Of a DNA stretch of 64,000 nt, positions 1 through 8,952 are shown one piece after another. Location: contig NZ_SCTC01000042.1 in NCBI RefSeq assembly GCF_004299445.1, positions 33,741-97,740 of the forward strand, given 5' to 3'. How positions within the stretch are numbered: the first letter of the stretch is position 1; each line of letters starts with the position of its first letter. The notes beneath the pieces are model-generated. The model made no database searches. It was given only the letters and a program-made list of their open reading frames with translations, and was not told the DNA's origin. The stretch comes from Phenylobacterium sp. GTDB lineage: Bacteria; Pseudomonadota; Alphaproteobacteria; Caulobacterales; Caulobacteraceae. Made by a program: the position numbers and the translations under genes.

Positions 1-957
1 CCGATCTCGGACGGCCTGTTGCTGGCCTACGCCTATCCCGAACGCATCGCCAAGGCGCGCGGCGGGCAGGGGGAGTTTCAGCTGGTCACAGGCCGTGGCG
101 CTTTCGTGGAGCCGACCGATCAGCTCGCCCGCGAGCCCTGGCTGGCCGTGGCCGAACTGGGCGGCGGCCAGACCCGCGACCGCATCACCCTGGCCGCGCC
201 GCTGGAGCCCGCCGAACTCGCCGCCTTCAAGGACCAGTTCGAGGTCGAGGAACGCCTTGAGGAGACCGCTGGCGGCCGTTTGCGCGCCAAGCGCATCACC
301 CGCCTGGGCCGGCTGGCGATCCGCGAGGAGGTCGACGAGAGCCCCGATCCCGACCTGATCGCGCGCGCCCTGGCCGACCGTGTCCGGCGCGACGGCCTGA
401 AGGTCCTGCCCTGGGGCGACGCCGCCCGGAGCCTGCGCGAGCGAGTCCGGTTCCTGCATGCCCGAGACGCGTCCTGGCCCGATCTGTCGGACGAGGCGCT
501 TCTGAACAGGCTTGACGCCTGGTTGCTGCCCGTCCTCCACGGCCTGCGCGGCCTCAGCGGCCTGAAGCCAGACGTCCTCGACGGCGCGCTTCGCACGCTG
601 ATCCCCTGGGCTCAGCAGCGCCGCCTCGACACCGAGACACCCGCCCGCTGGACCGCCCCTACCGGCAACAGCTTCGCCATCGACTATGCCGCTGAGGGCG
701 GTCCGCGCGTCGAGGTTCGTGTGCAGGAGGTCTACGGCCTGGCCGTCCATCCCGGCGTCGGCGGCGTCCCGCTCACCCTGTCGCTGCTGTCCCCGGCCCA
801 CCGGCCCATCCAGACCACCCAGGACCTGCCGGGGTTCTGGAAAGGGTCCTGGCGGGACGTGCGGGCCGACATGCGTGGGCGCTACCCGAAGCATCTCTGG
901 CCCGAGGACCCGGCAACGGCCCAACCGACCGCCCGGGCCAAACCGCGAGGGACATGA
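1..957 (+). CDS. hrpB: ATP-dependent helicase HrpB, C-terminal part (5' end outside window)
   Basis: The frame is open from the first base, so the gene starts upstream of the window; about 318 residues of the C-terminus are present. The segment has the HrpB-specific C-terminal domain: a beta-rich stretch with GRGAFVEP and LAVAELGGG, then the region around LPWGDAARSLRERVRFLHA and the ending FWKGSWRDVRADMRGRYPKHLWPEDP, which is typical of HrpB. HrpB is a DEAH-box superfamily 2 helicase of uncertain physiological role; the helicase motifs themselves are not in the window. A short Pro/Ala/Arg tail follows the conserved end. Assignment is from remembered family motifs. Confidence 0.85.
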   Translation, partial: PISDGLLLAYAYPERIAKARGGQGEFQLVTGRGAFVEPTDQLAREPWLAVAELGGGQTRDRITLAAPLEPAELAAFKDQFEVEERLEETAGGRLRAKRITRLGRLAIREEVDESPDPDLIARALADRVRRDGLKVLPWGDAARSLRERVRFLHARDASWPDLSDEALLNRLDAWLLPVLHGLRGLSGLKPDVLDGALRTLIPWAQQRRLDTETPARWTAPTGNSFAIDYAAEGGPRVEVRVQEVYGLAVHPGVGGVPLTLSLLSPAHRPIQTTQDLPGFWKGSWRDVRADMRGRYPKHLWPEDPATAQPTARAKPRGT

Positions 958-988
958 GGCCTGGCGCGCGCCTGCGCCGGGTCGGCGC

Positions 989-1543
989 CTACAGGTCGAA
1001 CGCCCGCACGATGCGCGCCGCGCAGGCCTCGGCGGTCTCGACCGAGGTGTCGAGCTCCAGGTCGTACGTTCGACCCCGGTGGACCCGCTCGAACTGCCAA
1101 CGCGCGAGGCCGACCTCGCGGTCGCCGCGGGCCCGCTCCCGCGCCTCGACGATCTCCAGCGGCGCTCTCAGGCCGACGATGCGCAGGTCGTGCTCCTGCA
1201 GCACCGTGCGGTAGTCCTCGTCTTCGCCGGGCTCGAACATCACGTCGTCGACGATCACGTTGTTGCCTTGCGAAGCCATGGCCGCCACGGCGCGTCGCAT
1301 GCCCGCCAGCATGCGCGTCACAAGGATGCCCGAGTGGATGGCGACCGCGGGGTGACCGTCCTCGATCAGCGCCTCGAACGACCACCCGTCGGGATGGTTC
1401 AGGACGCGCGGCGGCAGCATCTCGAGGAACGTGTCCATCGCCATGTGCAGGAACGGCGCGCTCGCGAGCCGCTGGATTTCCCTGGCCGTGGAGCTCTTGC
1501 CCACGCTGCTGACGCCGTTCAGCACGACGACCCGGCCGCGCAT
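989..1543 (-). CDS. Chloramphenicol phosphotransferase-like P-loop kinase
   Basis: A 184-residue protein beginning with a hydrophobic strand and a Walker A loop, GVSSVGKSS (residues 10-18), as in the chloramphenicol 3-O-phosphotransferase-like family of small kinases. A central NNVIVDDVMFEPGED segment and the basic RERARGDREVGLARWQ segment fit the family's catalytic and lid regions. The true substrate is unknown; many relatives do not modify chloramphenicol. It starts 3 bp after the stop of the upstream rRNA/tRNA methyltransferase and is probably the last gene of that leftward operon. Confidence 0.7.
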   Translation of the reverse strand: MRGRVVVLNGVSSVGKSSTAREIQRLASAPFLHMAMDTFLEMLPPRVLNHPDGWSFEALIEDGHPAVAIHSGILVTRMLAGMRRAVAAMASQGNNVIVDDVMFEPGEDEDYRTVLQEHDLRIVGLRAPLEIVEARERARGDREVGLARWQFERVHRGRTYDLELDTSVETAEACAARIVRAFDL

Positions 1544-1546
1544 GCC

Positions 1547-2347
1547 TTACGCCGTCGCTGCGTAGATCATGATCCCGGTCGCCACCGAGAGGTTCAGGCT
1601 GTCGGCCCGGCCGCGCATGGGGATCTTCACGTTCACGTCGCAGAGCGCCGCCATATCCGGCGTCAGGCCCTGCTGCTCGTTGCCCATCAGCACGATCGCC
1701 GGCTTCGCGTAGCTGGCGTCGCTGTGGGTCACCGTGGCCGAGAGCAGGGTGCCCACGACCGAGCCGGTCCAGCCGGCCCGCCAGGCGGCGAATTCGTCCT
1801 CGGTGGCCCTCGCCAGCGGCACGGCGAAAATCGAGCCCATGGTCGCCCGCACGGCCTCCACCGAGTAGGGATCGCAGCACTCGCCCACCAGGATCACCGC
1901 GCCGCACCCGGCGCTGTCGGCCGTCCGGACGATCGTCCCCAGGTTGCCCGGGTCGCGCACCCGGTGCAGCGCCACCACGCATTGGGCCGGGCCCGGCTGG
2001 ACCTCGTCCAGCGCCACGAACGCCTGGGGGAACACGCCCACCACCGCCTGCGGGTTTTCCCGCCGCGAGACCTTGGCCAGGATGTCGTGCGTGACTTCGA
2101 TCACCTCGCCGCGCGCCGCCAGCGTGGCCTGCACGGCCTTCTGCATCATGGGATGGCTGACCGCGTCCGGCCCGTGCATCAGGATCTTCGGCGCGTGGCC
2201 GGTGTCGATCCCCTCGATGACGTTCTTCAGCCCCTCGGCCACGAACAGGCCGGTCTCGTCGCGTTCCTTGCGCATGTGCAAGGCGCGCACGCGCTTCACG
2301 GTGTCGTTGCTCAGGGAGGTGATGACACGGCTCGTCACGGCGTCCAT
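1547..2347 (-). CDS. TrmH/SpoU family RNA methyltransferase
   Basis: A 266-residue SPOUT-class 2'-O-ribose methyltransferase. The N-terminal 100 residues form the small substrate-binding domain (SNDTVKRVRAL, LFVAEGLKNV), and the C-terminal half has the three SpoU motifs: RVRDPGNLGTIVRTADS, IVLMGNEQQGL and IPMRGRADSLNLSVATGI. These build the trefoil knot that binds S-adenosylmethionine. The ATG at 2347 was chosen because the longer frame upstream is the antisense-like shadow of the preceding methyltransferase; it overlaps that gene by 13 bp, implying translational coupling. Target RNA (rRNA or tRNA) cannot be told from sequence. Confidence 0.85.
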   Translation of the reverse strand: MDAVTSRVITSLSNDTVKRVRALHMRKERDETGLFVAEGLKNVIEGIDTGHAPKILMHGPDAVSHPMMQKAVQATLAARGEVIEVTHDILAKVSRRENPQAVVGVFPQAFVALDEVQPGPAQCVVALHRVRDPGNLGTIVRTADSAGCGAVILVGECCDPYSVEAVRATMGSIFAVPLARATEDEFAAWRAGWTGSVVGTLLSATVTHSDASYAKPAIVLMGNEQQGLTPDMAALCDVNVKIPMRGRADSLNLSVATGIMIYAATA

Positions 2348-3246
2348 CGCGCGTAGAAGCTCATGCCGATGGCCCGGTCGCCCCGCTCTTCCATCAGCGC
2401 CAGTTCGCCCCATCCGATGTGGCCGCCGCGGTCGCTCAGCTTCTCGGCCAGCAACCCCGCCAGCGCCGCGCCCGAGATCCGCTCGGCATAGGCGTTGAGC
2501 ACCAGAAACTTGGCGTTTTCCGAAAGAAGTTCGCAGCATAGGGCCGCAAGCTCAGGCAGATCCTCGAACAGCCGCCACACCTGGCCGTCCGGGCCGCGGC
2601 CGTACTTCGGCGGGTCCAGGATGATGCCGTCGTACTTCGAGCCCCGGCGCGCCTCGCGGGCCACATACTTCTTGGCGTCCTCGACGATCCAGCGGATCGG
2701 GCGGTCAGCGAGCCCCGACAGTTCGGCGTTCTCGCGGGCCCAGGCCACCGCCTTCTTCGAGGCGTCGACGTGGGTCACCGCCGCGCCCGCCGCCGCCATG
2801 ACCAGGCTGGCGACCCCGGTGTAGCCGAACAGGTTCAGCACGCGCGGCGGTTCGGCCCCACCCGCCGCGCGGGCGGTGCGCACCGCCTCACCGAGGAACC
2901 CCCAGTTGGCCGCCTGCTCGGGGAAGAAGGCCAGGTGTCGGAACGCCGTGAACCGTCCATGGAAGCGCACGTCGCCCCAGCCCAGCGGCCAGGTCTCCTT
3001 ATGCGGGCCCTTGAAGCGCCAGCGGCCGGCGTCCTCCTCGTCGGTGGGGTCGAAGACCGCGTCGGCGCCGTCCCAGGCCGACGCGGGCAGCCGTGGCGTC
3101 CAGAGGCACTGCGGCTCGGGCCGAACCACTGTGTAGGGCCCATACCGCTCCAGCTTGCGACCGTTCCCGGAGTCCAGCAGCGCATAGTCGCGCCAGCCGA
3201 CGGTGCGCATCACTGCGGATTCCGGCGCGATCTTGGGCGGGCTCAT
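2335..3246 (-). CDS. RlmI-like class I SAM-dependent RNA methyltransferase
   Basis: 303 residues. The C-terminal Rossmann domain carries the SAM-binding motif VLNLFGYTGVAS, the acidic VDASKKAVAWAREN strand and the catalytic-loop motif LDPPKYGRG, as in the RlmI/RlmK 23S rRNA cytosine/guanine methyltransferase group. The N-terminal part (YGPYTVVRPEPQCLW) resembles short alphaproteobacterial relatives lacking a full PUA domain. The frame stays open far upstream through unrelated genes on this strand, but ATG 3246 is the natural start, directly facing the tetR-type gene. First gene of the leftward three-gene operon. Confidence 0.8.
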   Translation of the reverse strand: MSPPKIAPESAVMRTVGWRDYALLDSGNGRKLERYGPYTVVRPEPQCLWTPRLPASAWDGADAVFDPTDEEDAGRWRFKGPHKETWPLGWGDVRFHGRFTAFRHLAFFPEQAANWGFLGEAVRTARAAGGAEPPRVLNLFGYTGVASLVMAAAGAAVTHVDASKKAVAWARENAELSGLADRPIRWIVEDAKKYVAREARRGSKYDGIILDPPKYGRGPDGQVWRLFEDLPELAALCCELLSENAKFLVLNAYAERISGAALAGLLAEKLSDRGGHIGWGELALMEERGDRAIGMSFYARWTP

Positions 3247-3288
3247 GGCCGCCCCATACGCGGTGACACGCCGCAGCGTCCAGCCCGC

Positions 3289-3304
3289 TGACAAGGACTT
3301 GTCA
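3289..3304. promoter_or_regulatory. Palindromic operator candidate for the adjacent TetR regulator
   Basis: A perfect inverted repeat, TGACAAG-GA-CTTGTCA, 7-bp arms with a 2-bp centre, lies in the short gap between the divergent methyltransferase operon (start 3246) and the TetR gene (start about 3358). Size, symmetry and location match known TetR-family operators. Binding by the neighbouring protein is inference. Confidence 0.55.
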
Positions 3305-3357
3305 CAGTTACGGAATTGGGGTCGGGTAAGGCCGCTATAGGATGTGGGGAGAATCCA

Positions 3358-3993
3358 GTGGTTGCAGTCGCCGGTGCGACGCGGAAAACCGCGCGCAAGG
3401 CCAAGGGAGACGGGCATCTTCGCCGTGCGGAGATCCTGGAGGCTGCCGAGCGCATCTTCGTGGCCGAGGGCTATGAGGGCGCCACGATCCGTAAGATCGC
3501 GGATGAAGTGGGGGTGTCGTCGACGGCGCTCTACATGCACTTCGCCGACAAGGCCTGCATCCTGCATGAGATCGTCGAGGGCGTGCTCAGCCAGCTGCTC
3601 GACCGCAATACCGAGATCGCGGCCCGGCCGCTGGATCCGGTCGTCCGCACCCGCATGATGCTGGACGCCTACATGCACTGGGGCCTCGAGCATCCCAACG
3701 CCTACCAGCTGGTCTATTGCGCCCAGAACGATAGGACGGCCGATCTGTCGCCCGAGCGCACCACCGACCTCAGCAAGCAGTGCTACGAGGCCTTCTCGGG
3801 TGTGGTCCGTGAGATCGCCGCCAGTGGCCGCCTTCGCACCGGCACCGGCGACAGCGCCGCCCAGGCGCTCTGGATGTCGTGCCACGGCGTCGTGGCCCTG
3901 CTGATCAACCGGCCCAACTTCGAGTGGGCCGACCGTGAAGAGCTGCTCCAGGTGACGCTCGACGGCCTCCTGAACGGTCTCGTTATCGACTGA
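3358..3993 (+). CDS. TetR/AcrR family transcriptional regulator
   Basis: About 211 residues. The N-terminal DNA-binding domain is canonical: ILEAAERIFVAEGYEGATIR, then ADEVGVSSTALYMHFADKACIL, the TetR helix-turn-helix. The C-terminal ligand domain contains the WMSCHGVVALLI helix typical of the TetR_C_33/AcrR-like group. GTG 3358 was preferred over the TTG at 3316 because GGGGAG sits 7 bp upstream of it. The 16-bp palindrome about 54 bp upstream suggests autoregulation and possibly control of the divergent methyltransferase operon. Ligand unknown. Confidence 0.85.
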   Translation: MVAVAGATRKTARKAKGDGHLRRAEILEAAERIFVAEGYEGATIRKIADEVGVSSTALYMHFADKACILHEIVEGVLSQLLDRNTEIAARPLDPVVRTRMMLDAYMHWGLEHPNAYQLVYCAQNDRTADLSPERTTDLSKQCYEAFSGVVREIAASGRLRTGTGDSAAQALWMSCHGVVALLINRPNFEWADREELLQVTLDGLLNGLVID

Positions 3994-4110
3994 TCGCGAG
4001 GCCCGTGCGTCCCGGGCCATACGCCGACGCATGGCCGTTCGCAGAATTTTGCTGAGGGCCGCCGGCAAGGGCCGCGGCCAGAATGCCTTCGTCGGCCGGG
4101 GGAGGGCGCG

Positions 4111-4479
4111 TTGCGGTTCGCGAAGTGGGTGTTCCTGCTGGCCGGGGTCTATGGCCTGATCGTCATGCCGCCGATGTATCTGGCGGAGTTCGCCTACGCC
4201 CAGGCCGGGCAGCCCGCGCTCACCCATCCTGAAAGCCACTATGGCTTCGTGGGCGTGACCCTGGTCTTCCAACTGATCTTCCTCGCGATCAGCCGTGATC
4301 CTGAGCGTTACCGGCCGCTGATGCCCCTCTGCTGTCTCGAGAAGCTGGCGTTCGCGGGGGCCGTCTGGCCGCTCTACCTTGCGGGTCGTACGCCCGGCGT
4401 CGTGACGGTTTTCGCCACGATCGACCTGGCGCTCTGCGGCCTGTTCTTCACCGCCTGGCTGCGGACAAGGCCGGCCTAG
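4111..4479 (+). CDS. Small four-helix membrane protein, unknown function
   Basis: 122 residues with four predicted hydrophobic segments: near residues 5-28, 46-60, 74-92 and 97-115. Start is TTG 4111, preceded by a GGGGGAGGG Shine-Dalgarno about 5 bp away; no ATG is available. The stop codon shares the CTAG with the stop of the convergent lytic transglycosylase, so the two genes overlap by 4 bp at their 3' ends. No family was recognised. Confidence 0.65.
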   Translation: MRFAKWVFLLAGVYGLIVMPPMYLAEFAYAQAGQPALTHPESHYGFVGVTLVFQLIFLAISRDPERYRPLMPLCCLEKLAFAGAVWPLYLAGRTPGVVTVFATIDLALCGLFFTAWLRTRPA

Positions 4480-6590
4480 TTCGAGTTGCTGGCCACCGCC
4501 TGGGCGCTGGTGGGGTACCCGTAGCCGCCGCGCTTGAGATCCTGCGAGAGGGTGATGGGCGCCGAGCCCCCATTCAGCTTGGCGCGATAGACGGTCATGT
4601 TTTCCAGGACGCGCATCACATAGTTCCGGGTCTCGGAAAACGGGATGCATTCGATGAAATCCAGCGGATCCACCGAGCCCGCGCGCGGATCCCCGCACAT
4701 GTTCACCCAGGCCGCCGGACGACCGGGGCCGGCGTTGTACCCGGCGGCGGCCATCACGTACGAACCGGAGAATTGGTTCACCAGCTGGCCCAGGAAACTC
4801 GAGCCCAGCTGCATGTTGTACTCGGCCTCGTAGAGCCGCGAGGCAGAGTAGCCAACGCCCATCCGCCGGGCCACGATCGCCGCCGTCGAGGGCAGCAGCT
4901 GCATCATGCCCCGCGCATCGGCCCCCGATCGGACTGCGGGGTCGAATCCGCTTTCCTGGCGCGTGATGCCCAGCACCAGCGCCGGCTCGGGCGCGCCCGC
5001 CACGCTGGGCGGGGTGCGGTAGGGATAGGCGCGGTCGGTGAGGATGAACCCTCTCTGGGCCGCGCCGCGCGCCGCCTTCATCGACGTGTCCTGGTCGCCG
5101 TAACCGCGGATGGCGTCGATCAGCAGCGCCTGCTCGAACCGCTCGGGCAGCACGTCGTCCAGGTGCAGCGCGAATACCCGGAACAGATCCTTCTGACCCT
5201 GGTCGGCCAGCATCCGCATGGCCTGCACCGCGTCGCGGCTCTCGAAGCTCGCGCGCTCGGCTTCGGTGGGAACGGGGTCCTTGGGCAGCACCAACGGCAG
5301 GCCCAGCTTCTCGGCGGCCAACTGGCCGTAGAAGGTCGTCCCGTGTTCGGCGGCGCGGGAATAGAAGTTCTCGGCGGCCGTGGTTTCGCGTCGAGCCTCG
5401 GCAGCGCGGCCCTGCCAGTACAGCGCGCGGGCCTTGGTGATGGGGGATGAGCCCATGCGGTCGATGGCGGCGAAGTGGCGGCCCGCGGCCACCGGATCGC
5501 CCAGGCGGCTCAGCGCGATCCAGCCGGCGTAGAACTCGGCCTCGGTAGCGTCCGAACCCTGGTTCAGGCCGGTATTGGCGGACGCCTGGTAGGCCGCGCG
5601 CCAGTCGCCGTCCTTGATGGCGGCGAGCGTCAGGCGATAGCGCTCGCTCCAGGCGCGATCGGCGTGCTCGGCCGTCAGCGCCGGCGCCGAGGCCTTGGCG
5701 AACTCGGCGATGGCCTCCGCGTTGCGGCCCTTGCGGCGCAGGTAGCCGCCGCGCTCGAAGGCCACGCCAGGGCTCGCCTGCTCGGCCGGCGTCAGGGACG
5801 CGTACCCCGCTTCGGAATCGCCGCGCAGCGAGATGCGGACCAGGGCTGCGGCCTGCTCGCTGGCGGGCAGCAGGGTGATCATGTCGCGAGACGCAGGCCC
5901 CTGCGCGCCATAGAGCAGCACGTCGGCGCGGCGGATGTGGTCGTCGGCGGTCAGAGCGTCGGCGAACCGCGCCAGCATGGTGCGCTGGACGTCGCTCTCG
6001 AAACTCCTGGTCGTCCACCAGGTGCGAATCAGCTGGGTGGCCTCGGCCTGGCGGCCCAGGCTGCGATAGGCCGAGGCCAGCGCCATGGCGCCCTGGGCGC
6101 TCTGCGGGCCCTCAGGCCCGAACCAGGCGACGATCTCGGCGGGCGACTTGCCCGAGGTCTCCAGCAGGCGCTCGGCGGCCATCTGCCGGCGCGCCCCGCG
6201 AGGGAAGCCGGCCAGGTCGCGGCGGGCGGCGTCGACATCCCAGAAGCTGAGCCGTTCGGCGCTCACGTCGACCATGGCCCAGGTGACCAGCTTGCGCGCC
6301 ACGGGGTCGGAAAGACTTGAAATCGCTGACTTCGCGCCGCCGATGTCCCCCCGTTTGGCGGCCGCGAAACCCTGGCTCAAGAGCGCCTGGTCCGAGCTGC
6401 TGAGGGGCTGGGCCACGGTCTGGCTGGCCCGCACATAGGGTTGCGGCGAATCGGGGAGGCGGGCGCCGCTCAGTAGGTCGCCGATCGGGTCCGCCGGCTG
6501 GGCGCGCGCGACGGTCGTCGCCACCAGAATGGCGCAGCCGGCGAGGAGGGCGTTACGGATCTTCGGGTTCAACCTTGTTCCCCCTGACAT
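4476..6590 (-). CDS. Lytic murein transglycosylase, Slt70-like
   Basis: About 704 residues, exported. Residues 1-32 form a Sec signal peptide ending ARAQ. A long alpha-helical superhelical (TPR/solenoid) region follows, then a C-terminal SLT domain with the catalytic glutamate near residue 546 in TRQESGFDP, followed by GMMQLLP and AAGYNAGPGR. This is the family 1A layout: cleavage of the MurNAc-GlcNAc bond with formation of 1,6-anhydroMurNAc in the periplasm. ATG 6590 was preferred to ATG 6623 because AGAGG lies before it and the signal peptide is better placed. Divergent from dapA. Confidence 0.85.
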   Translation of the reverse strand: MSGGTRLNPKIRNALLAGCAILVATTVARAQPADPIGDLLSGARLPDSPQPYVRASQTVAQPLSSSDQALLSQGFAAAKRGDIGGAKSAISSLSDPVARKLVTWAMVDVSAERLSFWDVDAARRDLAGFPRGARRQMAAERLLETSGKSPAEIVAWFGPEGPQSAQGAMALASAYRSLGRQAEATQLIRTWWTTRSFESDVQRTMLARFADALTADDHIRRADVLLYGAQGPASRDMITLLPASEQAAALVRISLRGDSEAGYASLTPAEQASPGVAFERGGYLRRKGRNAEAIAEFAKASAPALTAEHADRAWSERYRLTLAAIKDGDWRAAYQASANTGLNQGSDATEAEFYAGWIALSRLGDPVAAGRHFAAIDRMGSSPITKARALYWQGRAAEARRETTAAENFYSRAAEHGTTFYGQLAAEKLGLPLVLPKDPVPTEAERASFESRDAVQAMRMLADQGQKDLFRVFALHLDDVLPERFEQALLIDAIRGYGDQDTSMKAARGAAQRGFILTDRAYPYRTPPSVAGAPEPALVLGITRQESGFDPAVRSGADARGMMQLLPSTAAIVARRMGVGYSASRLYEAEYNMQLGSSFLGQLVNQFSGSYVMAAAGYNAGPGRPAAWVNMCGDPRAGSVDPLDFIECIPFSETRNYVMRVLENMTVYRAKLNGGSAPITLSQDLKRGGYGYPTSAQAVASNSN

Positions 6591-6668
6591 GGGGACCTCT
6601 GAGCAGATGCACCGAATCGACATTGCGGGCGTAGCCCACGCTCACATATTGTCCGGCCAAATCTGAAC

Positions 6669-6690
6669 GTCGCCTCACTAGGCGACATTT
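6669..6690 (+). promoter_or_regulatory. Hairpin plus T-run in the dapA leader
   Basis: GTCGCCT / AGGCGAC, 7-bp perfect stem with loop CACT, followed by ATTTTC. It ends about 30 bp before the dapA ATG, and dapA itself has no visible Shine-Dalgarno. It looks like an intrinsic terminator or attenuator stem on the plus strand, with nothing coding upstream on that strand to terminate. Confidence 0.4.
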
Positions 6691-6719
6691 TCACGGCCTT
6701 TTGCTTCGAAACCCACAAC

Positions 6720-7604
6720 ATGTCCGAACCCCTCTTCCGCGGCGTCCTCCCGGCGCTGGTGACTCCGTTCCGCAACGGAGCCGTCGACGAAGACGCCTTT
6801 GTGGCCCTCGTCGAGCGCCAGATCGCGGGCGGCGTCCACGGGCTCGTCCCTGTTGGCACCACCGGCGAGACCGCGACCCTCAGCCATGAGGAGCACCGCC
6901 GCGTGGTGGAGCTTTGCGTGGCGACGGCGAAGGGGCGGGTGCCCGTGATCGCCGGCGCCGGCTCCAATTCTACGGCCGAGGCCATCGAATTGGTGCAGCA
7001 CGCCAAGGCGGTGGGCGCCGACGCGGCGCTGGTGGTGACGCCGTACTACAATCGGCCCAGCCAGGAGGGGCTCTACGCCCACTACGCCGCAATCAACGCG
7101 GCGGTGCAGCTGCCGGTGCTGGTCTACAACGTGCCGGCCCGCACCAGCGTCGACATCTCCAACGCCACCCTGGCGCGCCTCTCGAAGCTGCCGAACATCG
7201 TAGGCATCAAGGACGCCACCGGCGACCTGCCGCGCGCCAGCCTCCAGCGCCTGGAATGCGGCGAGGACTGGGTGATGCTCTCGGGCAACGACGACGGCGG
7301 TCTGGGCTACATGGCCCACGGCGGCCACGGCTGCATCTCGGTCACCTGCAACGTCGCGCCTGAACTGGTCTCGCAATTCTACAACGACGCCATGGCCGGC
7401 CGTTACCAGGACGCCCTCTACGGCCAGGACCGCCTGATCCGGCTGCACAAGGCGCTGTTCGCCGACGCCTCGCCGGCGCCGACCAAGTTCGCACTGGCCC
7501 AGCTCGGCCTTTGCACCGACGAATGCCGCCTGCCGATCACCCCGTGTTCGGAGGCCGCCCGTGAAGAGGTGCTGGTCGGGATGCGGGAAGCAGGGCTGGT
7601 CTGA
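6720..7604 (+). CDS. dapA: 4-hydroxy-tetrahydrodipicolinate synthase
   Basis: 294 residues, full length. Catalyses condensation of pyruvate with aspartate semialdehyde, the first committed step of the diaminopimelate/lysine pathway, in the cytoplasm. The Schiff-base lysine is K164 in GIKDATGD; the catalytic tyrosine is Y136 in YNVPART; the pyruvate-binding GTTGET loop is at 46-51. No clear ribosome-binding site precedes the ATG and a hairpin sits in the leader. The stop TGA overlaps the smpB ATG by one base (TGATG), so the two are translationally coupled. Confidence 0.95.
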   Translation: MSEPLFRGVLPALVTPFRNGAVDEDAFVALVERQIAGGVHGLVPVGTTGETATLSHEEHRRVVELCVATAKGRVPVIAGAGSNSTAEAIELVQHAKAVGADAALVVTPYYNRPSQEGLYAHYAAINAAVQLPVLVYNVPARTSVDISNATLARLSKLPNIVGIKDATGDLPRASLQRLECGEDWVMLSGNDDGGLGYMAHGGHGCISVTCNVAPELVSQFYNDAMAGRYQDALYGQDRLIRLHKALFADASPAPTKFALAQLGLCTDECRLPITPCSEAAREEVLVGMREAGLV

Positions 7605-8065
7605 TGGCCGCCGGCAAGCTGATCGCCGAGAACCGGCGGGCCAAGTTCGACTACTTCCTCGAGCAGAGTTTCGAGTGCGGCATCGCGCTGACCGGATCCG
7701 AGGTGAAGAGCCTGCGCAACGGCAAGGCCAACATCGCCGAGAGCTATGCGGCGGTGGAGAACAACGAGATCGTCCTCGTCAACGCCGACATCCCGCCCTA
7801 CGCCCAGGCCGGCCCGCACTTCAACCACGAGCCGCGCCGTCACCGGAAGCTGCTGCTGAAGCGCCGCGAGATCGAGAAGCTGATCGGCGCGGTGCAGCGG
7901 GAAGGACGCACGCTGATCCCGACCAAGCTCTACTGGTCGGACAAGGGCCTGGCGAAGCTCGAGATCGCGCTCGCCAAGGGCAAGAACACCCGTGACAAGC
8001 GCGAGACCGTCGCCGAGCGCGACTGGCAGCGCGACAAGGCCCGGCTCATGCGGGAGAAGGGCTGA
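7604..8065 (+). CDS. smpB: SsrA-binding protein
   Basis: 153 residues, the normal length. Binds tmRNA and delivers it to stalled ribosomes for trans-translation. Family signatures are present: [35 protein letters not shown], the [13 protein letters not shown] basic segment, and a C-terminal basic tail [19 protein letters not shown] that folds in the decoding channel. Overlaps dapA by one base, and is followed two bases later by the GNAT gene. The dapA-smpB order is common in alphaproteobacteria. Confidence 0.95.
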   Translation: MAAGKLIAENRRAKFDYFLEQSFECGIALTGSEVKSLRNGKANIAESYAAVENNEIVLVNADIPPYAQAGPHFNHEPRRHRKLLLKRREIEKLIGAVQREGRTLIPTKLYWSDKGLAKLEIALAKGKNTRDKRETVAERDWQRDKARLMREKG

Positions 8066-8067
8066 GT

Positions 8068-8793
8068 TTGGATCCGGCCGACATCGAGAGCCTGGAGCGC
8101 GCCACCGTCGCGTCGGTGGCCCCGCCTGAAGTCCTGGAGATCGACGGCTGGCTCGTGGCGCTGGACCACGGCTCGATCGCCCGCGCGAAGAGCGCCGCGC
8201 CGCTACGCCATGACCTCGGCGCCTCGGCCCTGTCGGCGGTGGAGGCGGCCTACAGCGAGCGCAACCTGCGGCCCTCCTTCCGGATCGCCGAGGCGCAGGG
8301 CCTGAAGCCGCTGACCGCCGAGATCCTGCGCCGCGGCTACCACAGCGCACAGACCACGGTCGTGATGACGGCGCCGGCCCTCAGCGTGGCCGAGCTCGCC
8401 GCGCCGTTCGCCGACCTGCTGGACCATCCGGACGCGGCCTGGGGGCAGGTGTTCCTGGGCGAAGGCTTCGATCCCGTCGACGGCGCCCATCGGGTGAAGC
8501 GCCTGACCGAGTCGCCCGACGCGCTCTACGGCGCCGTCCGCGAGGGCGGCCGCACGGTGGCGGTGGGCGTGGTGACGTTCGGCTACGGCTGGGCCGGCAT
8601 CCACGGGATGCGCACGTCCATCGACCGCCGCGGCGCAGGCTTCGCCAGCCGCCTGCTGGCCCTCTTCGGCGCCGCCGCCCTGGCACGCCAGGTCGACCGC
8701 GTCTACCTGCAGGTGGAGGAGAGCAACCCCGCCCAGAACCTCTACCGCCGCGCCGGCTTCAGCGAGGCCTGGCGGTATCGGTACTGGCGCTAG
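8068..8793 (+). CDS. GNAT family N-acetyltransferase
   Basis: 241 residues. The C-terminal half is a GNAT fold: the acetyl-CoA pyrophosphate loop is DRRGAGFASRLLALFG (about 190-205) and the later LQVEESNPAQNLYRRAGF is motif B, with the asparagine and tyrosine usual in the family. The N-terminal half (ALSAVEAAYSERNLRPSFRI) matches the two-domain GNATs found downstream of smpB-like genes. Starts with TTG 8068, with GGGAGAAGGG 6 bp upstream, immediately after smpB. Substrate unknown. Confidence 0.75.
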   Translation: MDPADIESLERATVASVAPPEVLEIDGWLVALDHGSIARAKSAAPLRHDLGASALSAVEAAYSERNLRPSFRIAEAQGLKPLTAEILRRGYHSAQTTVVMTAPALSVAELAAPFADLLDHPDAAWGQVFLGEGFDPVDGAHRVKRLTESPDALYGAVREGGRTVAVGVVTFGYGWAGIHGMRTSIDRRGAGFASRLLALFGAAALARQVDRVYLQVEESNPAQNLYRRAGFSEAWRYRYWR

Positions 8794-8794
8794 T

Positions 8795-8940
8795 TTCCCT
8801 CCCCTCCGGGGAGGGACAGGCCGCGCAAGCGGCCAGGGTGGGGAAGTGTGGGCCGGAACTCTGAGGGTGGGGAGGATCGTGGGTTCCCCACCCGTCTCGC
8901 TTCGCTCGCCACCCCCCCCCAGCGGGGAGGGGAGCCGCGA
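8795..8940. repeat. G/C-rich intergenic palindromic repeat element
   Basis: Contains the hairpin CCCTCCCC-TCCGG-GGAGGG near the left end and a similar CCCCACCC/AGCGGGGAGGGG at the right, separated by GCGCAAGCGGCCAGGGTGGG. This kind of element is common between genes in Caulobacterales genomes. It fills the gap between the convergent GNAT and D-acylase genes and may act as a transcription stop. Confidence 0.55.
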
Positions 8941-8952
8941 CTCCGCCGCCCC

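Noticed and set aside
3299..3341. Sigma-70 promoter TTGTCA ... TATAGG for the TetR gene
   Set aside because: The spacer would be 31 bp, far from 17. A Caulobacter-type TTGGGG ... GCTATA pair fits better but is too weak to list.
2335..6018. A 1227-codon minus-strand frame from the transglycosylase region through the RlmI-like gene
   Set aside because: Only its last 303 codons match a family. The rest is a shadow of the transglycosylase, TetR and small membrane genes in another frame.
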